A stretch of DNA of 64,000 bases from Branchinecta lynchi (taxonomy: Eukaryota > Arthropoda > Branchiopoda > Anostraca > Branchinectidae). Of this stretch, positions 1-12,300 are shown one piece after another; position 1 is the first letter of the stretch; every line of letters starts with the position of its first letter. The stretch covers positions 18,549,624-18,613,623 of the forward strand of contig JAKZAP010000004.1 of NCBI GenBank assembly GCA_023053575.1, written 5' to 3'. Both the position numbers and the translations under genes were made by a program. Under the pieces are notes generated by a model. The model was not told the origin of the DNA and ran no database searches. It worked only from the letters and a program-made list of their open reading frames with translations.

Positions 1-155
1 TCCATATCCGCTTTGAATTGATTGACAATTTCCGATTTTACGGCACTTTCTGGTAGATGCTGAGGATTGGTGTGGCGACTAAAAAATCGGGATCTGAATA
101 AGACATGAACACCTTCAAAAAATAAAAAGCCACTATTTTCAATGCTTCGTTTCAG

Positions 156-383
156 TTCAGCTTCAAGCAATGCAAATTCGTGATCCAGAAAAGCAAGGAA
201 GGCGCTGGTCGGGTTGTCGTTTGGACAATGGGCATCCCGCTGAGCTATACCCTGGAGATATCTATTGCCGGAAGTACGCTAGGAAACAGGAGGAAGACCC
301 ATTTTACCATATCCGATTTGGAGGCGATTGGACGGATTTTTTGCCGGACTCTGCTGGACTATTTTAGCCCTGGACCTCGACAG
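156..383 (+). CDS. CCP exon with catalytic Glu (first in window)
   Basis: Acceptor TTTCAG ends at 155, donor GTTGGT begins at 384; phase 0 to 0, 76 codons. It reads FSFKQCKF, then KSKEGAGRVVVW, then SYTLE with the general-base Glu, then GSTLGNRRKTHFT and LLDYFSPGP. These blocks line up in order with the end of the AGBL2/AGBL3 catalytic domain. An alternative acceptor five bases downstream (AG at 159-160) would break the frame. Bases 1-155 look intronic. Confidence 0.82.
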
Positions 384-3300
384 GTTGGTGCGGAAAATTG
401 TTCAATATTATTCGTTGTCACATAAAATTCGACTTCGCAGGTTCATGACTATAGTCATGAATGAAGACAAGGCTTTTGAAATCAGTTGAAGTGTGTCTAA
501 TTTTATTTTATCATGTTTTTGCTGCTTGAGATGAAATAACTTTGGTGAGTGAATGTCAGGCAAGCTTTTTTCTTATTTGTGGAATGGGGTTGCTAAGCTC
601 ATGGCTTGAAAACGAATCCTACCCTCATCCGTTGGAACGGCCCGTGTAACACAACCTGATCTGTAAGATTTTTGGTGTCCGATCTAGGTAACATGCCTCA
701 AACGAAGAAGAGCGAGTATATTGTAGGTATTGTACAACATCCAGGTAGTACAGTTGCCTATGTCGCAGCGCTGCTCTTTCGTCAGAACAATAATCTTGAA
801 ATCATAAACCGGAGCGAGTGGCGAGGCAGCTAGCACTGCGAAACTAGGCAAACCACCGTGTGTGTTCCCGATGAAAAATTTGTAGCCTGCGTAGTTGTAT
901 GATAGTTGTGCGTAGTTGTATGATAGGGGTCACTGGAAAACCGGAACCCCGGAACCTCCGCTACTGGAACCGATGTCTTTGGAAAACCGGAACATGAAAC
1001 TGGAAAACCGGAACCGATGGCTCAGTTTCAATCAGCTACAGGGAAAACGGAAAACCGGAACTTTGGAATGGAAAATCGGAACATGGGGTCTTGGGCAACG
1101 ATTTTTCGCTGAACACATTGCACGTTCACATTCTTTCTTTGCTTGTGTGTGCCCCTTAATGAAGAATGCCCAGATCCACTTGAAGAAGCTGATTGTTTTA
1201 TCCTATTTACCAACGAATCAGGGAGACTTGAAGAAGCTGATTGTTTTATCCTATTCGCCAACGCATCAGGGAGACCAATTTCATGACAATAGTTGCATTT
1301 AGCAGATACACAAATATCTCATACCACTGTAGCTGGATCTTTGCAGAAACAACAATTGCCGGTTCCCTACTTTTACGTGTTGATCATGATGATGCTGATG
1401 AACGTGAAATGACTTTCCAGATGATGGAAAACCGGAACATGTGGTCCTGGGCAACTGACTGGAATTTTAACGCTTTAACGGAAGAAGACGATTCCGCTGA
1501 AAACATTGCACGTTCACGCAGTGCACTTCCTTTCTTTGCTTGTGTCCCTTGGTGAAGAACGCCCAGATCCACTTGCCGAGGCTGAATATTTTACCCTATT
1601 TGCCAACGAATCTGGGATGATTCATAGCCCCGGTTTTCCAAACTTTCCAAACAAAGGATCTTTGCAGAAACAACAATTGCCGGTTCCCTACTTTTACGTG
1701 TTGATCATGATGATGCTGATGAACGTGAAATGACTTTCCAGATGATGGAAAACCGGAACATGTGGTCCTGGGCAACTGACTGGAATTTTAACGCTTTGAC
1801 GGAAGAAGACGATTCCGCTGAAAACATTGCACGTTCACGCAGTGCACTTCCTTTCTTTGCTTGTGTCCCTTGGTGAAGAACGCCCAGATCCACTTGCCGA
1901 GGCTGAATATTTTACCCTATTTGCCAACGAATCTGGGATGATTCATAGCCCGGTTTTCCAAACTTGTATTAAACATGAAACATATTCCGACAAAACCCAA
2001 GTCAATTGCCGAGGACCACATGTTCCTGTTTTTCATTATCACACGTTCCAGTTTATTTTCCATTCCCAAGTTCCGGTTTTCCATTTTCCTATAGCAGATT
2101 GAAACTGAGCCATCGGTTCCGGTTTTCCAGTTTCATGTTCCGGTTTTCCAAAGCCATCGGTTCCGGTGGCGGAGGTTCCGGGGTTCCGGTTTTCCAGTGA
2201 CCCTATGATAGTTGTACGAAAAAGTTGCATGTATTGATATATAATAGTAAAGAATACTGTCATTTAATGTGACTGGGCCAGTATTAGGCAGTAGTATCCA
2301 GTAGCATCCTGTCTTATGAAATTCAGGATATGTCGTAAAAGTCAGCTGACGTATCCGTTTGTACTATCAAATAACATCCTCTCTTACTATAGTAGCATCC
2401 AGTCTTTGCTAACAGTAGCATGCAGTAACACGGGAGCCTTGACATAGAAGCATGTAGTAGCATCAGTTCAATTTCAATTCAATTTTTCAATTTATTTCTA
2501 AAACGTGCAGCGGACAAGCCGAATATTCGTTTGGTCGTCAATAAAAAATATATATACAATTTCTAGTCAACACTTACGAATTAATTTAAAATAACAGTAA
2601 TCGTCAGTTACATTTAATAAAAAGAGTTAAACTCAGGCACAATATTACTTACTAGCACTGGCGTTAAAAACCTTGACAAAGGATGCTGCATGCTACTTTT
2701 TCGTACAACTTCATACTATAGTATTTTGAGATAACTTTTCATCGGGTTGGGAGACGTATTTCCTTACGCTTTTCGGTATGGTGTGGCCGCTTAGCAGCGA
2801 ATTTTATTCACCTCTTGCGGGCTTTAATTTTTCTGACTGTTCGCACCTTCACCTTTATCGTGTGGATGGTTGAAAGGAAAGGGCCGTCCCTGCTTCATGG
2901 TGTTGATCTTCTAAGTCGTTATCTTTTTCTAGGATATATTAAGCAGGTTAAGTTCATCCTCAAAGCGGTGACGCGTCTTCTGGTGGCTGGGTCGAACGCT
3001 GAAGAACCTGTCCCAATCACCTTATCAGACTATTCCAGGTAAAAGCTACTCGTTGTTTTCTTATTTAATAGAAGCTAGGTCACCTACTAACCGAGCACTG
3101 AAACCGAATGACTGCTGTCTAGAGTCTGATAACACACACATGGTTCTGACTATTGGACTAAATATCGAACACATGGCCACCGCTCCCTGTATACCAGATT
3201 ACACTAACAGTGATCCATGAAACTTGCGGACTTAACTTTTATACTTTACACAGAATCTATCTGCCTTAACGCTACTTGATACCTTATGGTCTTACCGTCA

Positions 3301-6300
3301 TGTTGAGCTGAAACTGGCGAGCGATCGATATCATTACACTTCCGAATGACAGTCGATCACCGACAGTCGACACTTCAAACGTCTGAATGATGGGGGCTGA
3401 AAATCCGTACAGTTTTTAATCTTTCATAATCTTGTTGAACGGCTATGGGCAGACGGCTGGTTCAGCCATTACCCTATGTTAACTATGTTAACAAGTTCAT
3501 TTTCCAGCTTGAGCGGCTTGAGCCTGAAGAGGACGCTTGCCAAGAAGAGCCGAAATATAGCTCTAATAAAAATGTAGCTGACTTATCCGTTTTGCACCGT
3601 CAAATAAAGGAAGTCTTGAAAAGAAAGGTTTTCCGCAGAACTATGCATAGGAGCGGGTGTCAGACTCATTGTAGAACAGGAGAAATAACGAAAATGGCGT
3701 TCACGTTAAGAAATCTGTAACGTAATAGCCAGCGAGAGTTCAATTTAGGTAGTGTGAATAAAACAAATTCGAGCGAGCGGCCAGTACGAGATCGTCATTA
3801 GGGCTGGTTAAGGTACTTACCACAGGCAAGTAGGAGTATTGATCCATGGTCACCTAATTCTCCTAATGAAACCCATCCTGATGAAATTGCGTTAGTTGTT
3901 CCAGAATTTATTTGACATAACACAATCTCAGTATGATCTAGGGTCTTCGGTTCAGGATGTATTTATGCTACTTTGTTGTACTACCCGACCTCATTTTTAT
4001 TTTGTAGTGACGAAGAAAGTATAGCATGTCACCACGACTTGGAAAACCCGTGGAGATCGAGGCAAAAGAAAAGAACTAGGAGGAAGAACGACAAGACCGT
4101 TGACTACCTGAATGTAAGTTCATCGACTATTAGCCAACCTTTTGTCGACTACTTATGAGTCCATTTACGGCGGCAGCGCTCTTTGACTGCGACTTTTCTC
4201 GGCGAATCGCCGCCCCCCTAATTGTGTTGCGAGAGCAACACTTTGGTTTTGTGGGGTTTTTTTTTTGCGCTTATTCTTAGAAAGTGGTAAGGGTTTATCC
4301 TGTGCGGTTTTTACGGAAAGTGTGGGCCTTAGGCCGGATTAATGAATATGACATTACATTTTGGAAAGCTCCGTTGAACTCTTGCCTGGGGCAAAAAAGG
4401 ATGGTTTTTACTTGTCCTCGAGCCAGAGCCAACGGTGTGTTAAGTGAAGTACAGTTGTACAGCCTATGTGAGAGAGGACTATCTGAAGTCATCCAGTCAA
4501 GCTTTCGCTTCATCAAACCATGTTTCTGCTTTCGAGTGGAAAGCTCCGTTTTAACAGGCAAGCAGACAGGCACCAGTTTTAAACTGAAGATGGACTATAA
4601 TCTATAAGTGCGAAATATGCGCGGTAGTTCCCTGGCCACACATTCAATATATCTTGTTCGAGTGATAAATAGAAATTTTACAGAATCAAACAAGTGTAAT
4701 TTTCCTACGGGTCCGAAAGTGCTGCTACCTATTGTTTCTACCCGATTTCAGCTGAGTTTATCATTCCGTTTCTTACTTCTAAGGAGTGAGGAAGAGAAAT
4801 GATATCAGACGGGCCTCTTGTTCTCTCACTGCTAAACAAACTATAGCGTATCCTTTGCTCCTTTCTGAGTGGTGATATTAGAAGGTTGGCCTACGGCAAA
4901 AAAATCAGCTTTTGAACTAATACAGATAGAATTTTTTTTCAACGCCATGCGATAGATCTTGATGAGCTGATCAAAGTGTATCTCATCTGTTTTTGGTACA
5001 AAATAGTTCGAAAGTTTGGAGGGGTAGACAACTTCAGTAGTGAGGTACACACTGAAACTAAAAATAGGTAAATATTCTTTGAGCCCAAGCTGACTTTGAA
5101 ACATTTATTCAAACAATGTTTACAAAGGATACGTCAGCTGCGATTCTTCATCAGCGATATTTCGGCCCTTCTTGGCAAGGGTCCTCGTCAGGCTGTCAAT
5201 CCTCTGGTTCAACTTCGGGGAAGGAAACAAACCTGTAATAAATAACTGAAGCTTCTACCGACTTTAAATATCTTATTAAAGTAAATTATCTTCAAATACC
5301 ACTATAATGAAAAAACTAGTCCTGAGATTTAATTTTTGACACGGACGCTGTTTTGCTGCACGATTGCGGCGATGACAGGAAAGGTTTTTTTCTGCATTTT
5401 GGTCAACTTCGGTTTCGTTGTTAATAAGTGACTGAGGCTTAAATTTTCTTCCCTTAATAACCCCGTTCACGTTTCCGGTAGGGAGTACTCGCCTGTATCT
5501 CGGTTAATGCCTGCTCGTTTTTTCTTGATCTCAACAGCTTCTCGAATGGTTTGATGGAGTCCGGTGCACGTTGCAAGAATTTGGTTTTTTCCAAAATGTA
5601 CTGAATGGGATGGGTTTTCGAAAATATGTTCTGCAAGTGCAGATTTGAAAGTATAGTTATGACGGTGTCCGTTGGAGAGGGCGTGGTCAGTTTCTTGCTC
5701 ATGCTCTGCAATTCGTTTTGCGAAAGTTCTCTCTGTCCTTCCTACGTAACGCTTCCAGCAATCACAAGGTATTGAATAAATGCCTCTTTGGTACTGATTT
5801 GGGACTTTATCTTTTCCGGAGTTTAGGTAGGACAGCAACGTATTTTGGGTTCTGTGAAAGACTTGGATGCTGTATGTTTTCAAACTTTTGGACATTTTTT
5901 TAGTTACTACGCGGACGTACGGAAGGTGAACGCGGGCATTTTTTCTTCTTCTGCCTCACCATTACTAGTAGAACGTGCACCGGACTCCATCAAACCATTC
6001 GAGAAGCCGTTGAGATAAAGAAAAACCGAGCAGGCATTATCCGAGATACGGGCGAGTACTCCCTACCGGAAAGGTGGAACTGGTTTATTAAGGGAAGAAA
6101 ATTTAAGCCTCAGTCCCTTATTAACAACAAAACCGAAGTCGATCAGATTGCAGAAAAAATGTTTCCTGCCGTCGCCCCAATCGTGCAGCAAAAATAGCAG
6201 CCTTGTCAAAAATTAAATCTCAGCACTAGTTTTTCCGTGCAGTAATTATTCAAAGTAATAGATACAGGCGAGTACTCACAATAGAAACGTAGAACGAGGT

Positions 6301-9300
6301 CATTAATAAAATAATATATAAGTAATATAGATGGCACTTTACACAAGGGACTTGTACCGTGACCTATACCATAAAGAATTTTTCGAATATAATTTAGAAG
6401 TCTAGAACTCCCTTGTCGGAGCCACGTAGACAAACCATGACCCACAAGACGGGGTCTCGTGGGGAAAACCAAATATAAGTTTTCAGCCCCTTATTAATAA
6501 AAAACCGAAGTTGACCAAAATGCAGAAAAAAACCTTTCCTGTCATCGCCCCAGTCGTGCAGCAAAAACAGCGTCCGTGTCAAAAATTAAATATCAGGACT
6601 AGTTTTTTCATTATAGTGGGATTTGAAGATAATTTACTTTAATAAGATATTTATGGTCGGTAGAAGCTTCAGTTATTTATTACAGGTTTGTTTCCTTCCC
6701 CGAAGTTGAACCAGAGAATTGACAGCCTGACGAGGACCCTTGCCAAGAAGGGCCGAAATATCGCTGATGAAGAATCGTAGCTGACGTATCCGTTGTACAC
6801 ATTGTTTGAATAAAAATAGGCCGATCCCAATCGTGAGACATTTAGGGTACTTGTAAGCAACAATCGGCTGTTAGACCGTAATCATCTTCAGCGATGAGGG
6901 GCTAGGAAGGTTGGTAGTTAGTGTACCTATTAATCCTATTATTTCTTTCTTGTGTATTTGATCGTCAAAACAATTTGGTACCCTGCCTATCACGGGGAGA
7001 TGGAGTTGTAAGTAAAAATCGGTTGCTAGAAGGGGTTCATGAGGGGCTAGAAACTTGTAAAAATTGGTGTACATATTTGTTTCTCTATAAGTCAGAGGGT
7101 AAGAAAACTAGTCTCCTTGGTCTATCACTGTAACATGGAATTAAGTCTTTGGGGGGTTGACAACTTTAGTGGTAGGGTACAAACTCAAACGAAGACTAGG
7201 CGGAACCTAATTGTGAGACATGTCAGGGACTTGTAAGTAACAATCGGTTGCTATACCATAACCATCTTCGGCGGCGAGAGGTTTCCGACCGTGTTAACGC
7301 AACGGATACAAATGATAATGTAAAACAACGACACAGTTTAGAAATAATTAGCAGAATGGCATCTATGTTATTTTGATCCTGAAAAGTTACGGATAGCTTT
7401 ATAATACGAACTAGATTATATAAGATAATGTTCTAAGTTTGCACGAGTCACGATGTCGACGATTGAAAAGGATAAAGTTCAACTGGTTGCAAAGTCACTT
7501 TAGTCCCTACTTCGGATTTTCTGTTGTTGTTTTTTTTACTTGTAAGCAAAAATCGACTATTAGACCATATCATTTTCGGCGATGAGGGGCTAGTAACTTT
7601 TGGTATCTGGTGTACCTACCTATTATTTGTTTCTGGTGTATTTGAACAGAAAACAATTTAGTACTATGTCTATCACAGGGAGATGGACTTATAAGTAGGA
7701 ATTGATTGCTAGAAGGGTTCATAAGGGGCCAGAAACTAGTGCAAATTGGTGCACATTTTATTTGATCTCTATAAATCTGAGGGTAAAAAAATTAGTCTCC
7801 ACGGTCTATCACTGTAAATTAGAATTTAAGTCTTTGAGGGGTTGACAACTTTTGTGGTAGGGTATATACACACTCAAATAAAGAATAGACGGGACCCAAC
7901 TGTGAGACAAGTCAGGAACTTGTAACTAACAATAGCCGATTACACCAGAATCATCTTCGTCGATATGAGGGGCTTCCGACTTTTCCTAGTATGTGTCCCT
8001 ATTTTGTTTCCGACGTTTTTGAAGATAAGAAAAGTTTGGTTCATGTCGTCGTTCAAGAATCGGTTGCTAAAGCATTGCCATTTTCATAAGATGCTAGAAT
8101 GGTCGATGGTGATGGTCTTTCACTGTAACCTAGAATTAACTGTTAATGTAAGGGATACAAATAATAATTTAGGACAACCATAGGTTTCGCAATAATTAGT
8201 GGAGTGACATCTATGGTATTTTGAACTAAAAAGCTATGGATAACTTTATAATACCAACTAGATTATATAGGATGATGTTCCAAGTTTGCACGAGTTAAGA
8301 TGTCTACGATTGAAAAGGATAAAATTCAACTTGCTGCAAAGTAAATTTCGTCCCTACTTCCGATATTCTGTTGTTTTTTTTGTTCAACGCTGAGGGATAA
8401 CCACGCGAATAAAAGTATTGTCATCGCCCCAATCGTGCAGCAAAAACAGCGTCCGTGTAAAAAATTAAATATCAGGACTAGTTTTTTCATTATAGTGGGA
8501 TTTGAAGATAATTTACTTTAATAAGATATCTATGGTCGGTAGAAGCTTCAGTTATTTATTACAGGTTTGTTTCCTTCCCCGAAGTTGAACCAGAGAATTG
8601 ACAGCCTGACGAGGACCCTTGCCAAGAAGGGCCGAAATATCGCTGATGAAGAATCGTAGCTGACGTATCCGTTGTACACATTGTTTGAATAAAAATAGGC
8701 CGATCCCAATCGTGAGACATTTAGGGTACTTGTAAGCAACAATCGGCTGTTAGACCGTAATCATCTTCAGCGATGAGGGGCTAGGAAGGTTGGTAGTTAG
8801 TGTACCTATTAATCCTATTATTTCTTTCTTGTGTATTTGATCGTCAAAACAATTTGGTACCCTGCCTATCACGGGGAGATGGAGTTGTAAGTAAAAATCG
8901 GTTGCTAGAAGGGGTTCATGAGGGGCTAGAAACTTGTAAAAATTGGTGTACATATTTGTTTCTCTATAAGTCAGAGGGTAAGAAAACTAGTCTCCTTGGT
9001 CTATCACTGTAACATGGAATTAAGTCTTTGGGGGGTTGACAACTTTAGTGGTAGGGTACAAACTCAAACGAAGACTAGGCGGAACCTAATTGTGAGACAT
9101 GTCAGGGACTTGTAACTAACAATCGGTTGCTATACCGTAACCATCTTCGGCGGTGAGAGGTTTCCGACCGTGTTAACGCAACGGATACAAATGATAATGT
9201 AAAACAACGACACAGTTTAGAAATAATTAGCAGAATGGCATCTATGTTATTTTGATCCTGAAAAGTTACGGATAGCTTTATAATACGAACTAGATTATAT

Positions 9301-12300
9301 AAGATAATGTTCTAAGTTTGCACGAGTCACGATGTCGACGATTGAAAAGGATAAAGTTCAACTGGCTGCAAAGTCAATTTAGTCCCTACTTCGGATTTTC
9401 TGTTGTTGTTTTTTTTACTTGTAAGCAAAAATCGACTATTAGACCATATCATTTTCGGCGATGAGGGGCTAGTAACTTTTGGTATCTGGTGTACCTACCT
9501 ATTATTTGTTTCTGGTGTATTTGAACAGAAAACAATTTAGTACTATGTCTATCACGGGGAGATGGACTTATAAGTAGGAATTGATTGCTAGAAGGGGTTC
9601 ATAAGGGGCTAGAAACTAGTGCAAATTGGTGCACATTTTATTTGATCTCTATAAATCTGAGGGTAAAACAATTAGTCTCCACGGTCTATCACTGTAAATT
9701 AGAATTTAAGTCTTTGAGGGGTTGACAACTTTTGTGGTAGGGTATATACACACTCAAATAAAGAATAGGCGGGACCCAACTGTGAGACAAGTTAGGAACT
9801 TGTAACTAACAATAGCCGATTACACCAGAATCATCTTCGTCGATGAGGGGCTTCCGACTTTTCCTAGTATGTGTCCCTATTTTGTTTCCGACGTTTTTGA
9901 AGATAAGAAAAGTTTGGTTCATGTCGTCGTTCAAGAATCGGTTGCTAAAGCATTGCCATTTTCATAAGATGCTAGAATGGTCGATGGTGATGGTCTTTCA
10001 CTGTAACCTAGAATTAACTGTTAATGTAAGGGATACAAATAATAATTTAGGACAACCATAGGTTTCGCAATAATTAGTGGAGTGACATCTATGGTATTTG
10101 TGTTGCGAGAGCAACACTTTGGTTTTGTCCTCGTTTTTTTTTTTTTTTTTTTTTTTTTTTTCCTATGACTCCGATTTCATTTTATTCCTGGTAACTGAGA
10201 AGGGTCTAACCTGTGCGGTTTTTACGGAAAGTGTGGACCTTAGGCCGGATTGATGAATATGACATTACATTTTGGAAAGCTCCGTAGAACTCTTGCCTGG
10301 GGCCAATAAGGATGGTTTTTGCTTGTCATCGAGCCAGAGCCTACGGTTTGCGAAGTGAAGTGGAGTTGTATAGCCTATGTCAGAGAGGACTATCTGAAGT
10401 TGTGTAGCGAACCTTTCGTTTCATCAAAAGATGTTTCTGCTTTCGAGTGGAAAGCTCCGTTCTAGCACGCAAGCAGGCAGGCACCAGTTTCAAATTGAAG
10501 ATGGACTAAAATCTATAAGTGTTAAATATATGCGGCAGTTAGCCGGCCCCACAGCCAACATATCTTCTTTGAGTGATAAATAGAAAAATCTACAGAGACA
10601 AAAAAGTGGCTTTTTCCCACGGGTCCGAAAGTGCTGCCATCTATTGTTTCTGTCCATGTCTGTGACGATTTCAGCTGAGTTTATGATTTTTTTTTTTTTG
10701 CACTTTGGTTTGTGGTAGAGTAACGGTATCAGATGTGCCTCTTAAACTTTAAAAGTTCTCTCATTGCTAAAGAAACTAGAGCTTATCCTTTGCTCCTTTC
10801 TAAGTCGTGACGTTAGAAAGTTGGCCTACGGCAAAAAAGTCAACTTTTGAACTAAGACAGGTAGAATTTTTTTTTCGACGGCAATCGATAGCCATTGATG
10901 AGCCGATCAAAGTATATGCCATCCATTTTTTGGTACAAAAATTCCTTCATGAGATACACCAGTTTGAAAATTTCAAAGGGGTTGACAACTTCATAGTAAG
11001 GTACATTGAAACCAAAAATAGGCGATACCAGTTATGATACATATAGGGGACTTTTAAGCAACAGTCGACTGTTAGCCCATAATCATCTTCGGTAATGAGG
11101 GGTTTCCAGCTTTTACTTGTTGGTATACCTGTTATTTGTTTCCGGTGTATTCGATGGTAAGAACAATTTGGTTCCCAATGGTAAGATATGCAAGGGACTT
11201 GTAAGTAATAATCGGCTGTTATGCTACAATCATCTTCTGCGATGATGGGTTTGCAGCTTTTGCTACCTGGTGTACCCATTATTTGTTTCCGGTTAACTTA
11301 ATGTATATCACGGGAGAGGGACTTGTAAGTAGGAATCGGTTCACGAGGGGCTAGGAATTTTTCCAAATGGGTGCACATTGTATTCGATTTCTATAAATCT
11401 GACGGTAAGAAAGTTTGTGTCGATGGTCTATCAATGTAACCGAGGATTAACTGTTTACACAACGGATACAAACGAAAATGTAAAGCAATGAGGTAGTTTC
11501 ATAATAATTAATAGTGTCATCTATAGTATTTTAATCCTGAAAAGTTACGGATAGCTTTCTATTACCAACTAGATTATATAAGATATTGTTCCAAGTTTTC
11601 ATCCGTCACGATGTCTACGATTGAAAAGGATAAAGTACAACTGACTGCAAAGTTAATTTAGTCCCTTCTTCCTATATTATTTTGTTGTTGTTTTTACAAC
11701 GCTGAAGAATACCTTTTGATCATATGATTATTTTTTTTAGAACATTCCGTTTAAAAAGCTTATGCTATAATCATCTTCAGCGATGAGGGGCTTGCAACTT
11801 TTGATAGCTGGTATATCCATTATTTGTTTCCGGTGAATTTGATGTCAATCACGGGAGACGGACTTGTAAGTAAGAATCGGTTCACGAGAGGCTAGAAATT
11901 TTTGAAAATTGGTGCACATTGTATTCGATTTCTGTAAATATGACAGTAAGAAAGTTTGTATCGATGGTCTATCGCTATAACCTAGGATTAACTGTTTACG
12001 CAACGGGTACAAACGATACGGTAATGTAAAACAATAAGGTAATTTTGTAATAATTATAGTGTCATCTATGGTATTTTAATCCTGAAAAGTTACGGATAGC
12101 TTTATAATATCAACTAGATTATATAAGATATTGTTCCAAGTTTTCATCCGTCACGATATCTACGATTGAAAAGGATAAAGTTCAACGTCGACGGCAATCG
12201 ATAGCCGCTGATGAGCTGATCAAAGTATATGACATCCATTTTTTGGTAAAAAAAATTCCTTTATGAGATACACCAGTTTGAAAGTTTCAAGGGGTTGACA

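Larger units (their letters stand above)
904..2725. mobile_element. Inverted-repeat element split by the 927-2203 insertion
   Basis: The ends 2204-2232 (GTTGTACGAAAAAGTTGCATG) and 2689-2714 (CATGCTACTTTTTCGTACAAC) are inverted repeats. The left repeat continues upstream of 927 as GTAGTTGTATGATAG. Removing 927-2203 and one target copy restores a continuous left end. The interior (2270-2480) repeats AGTAGCATCC-like words. No coding capacity, so a MITE-like element of unknown superfamily. Confidence 0.55.
5069..5920 (-). mobile_element. Penelope-like element fragment: endonuclease and terminal repeat
   Basis: Read on the minus strand, a GIY-YIG endonuclease (5467-5895) is followed by a short tail, a terminal repeat with a hammerhead (5152-5195) and TCAGCTTGGGCTCAAAGAATA near the edge. 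The reverse transcriptase is missing: the copy is truncated near 5920, where a second PLE fragment lies in the opposite orientation. Confidence 0.8.
6541..10097 (+). repeat. 1.68-kb tandem duplication, offset 1879 bp
   Basis: 6541-8218 and 8420-10097 are nearly identical, including short open frames of 64, 67, 70 and 72 codons at fixed offset. Each copy holds a PLE terminal repeat with hammerhead plus family-A core units. This is a recent local duplication; the short frames are not conserved proteins. Confidence 0.85.

Noticed and set aside
6669..10061. Repeated open frames of 64-72 codons (for example 6669, 8548, 6921, 8800, 7965, 9843)
   Set aside because: They are identical because the DNA is duplicated, lie in non-coding repeats, and resemble no protein family.
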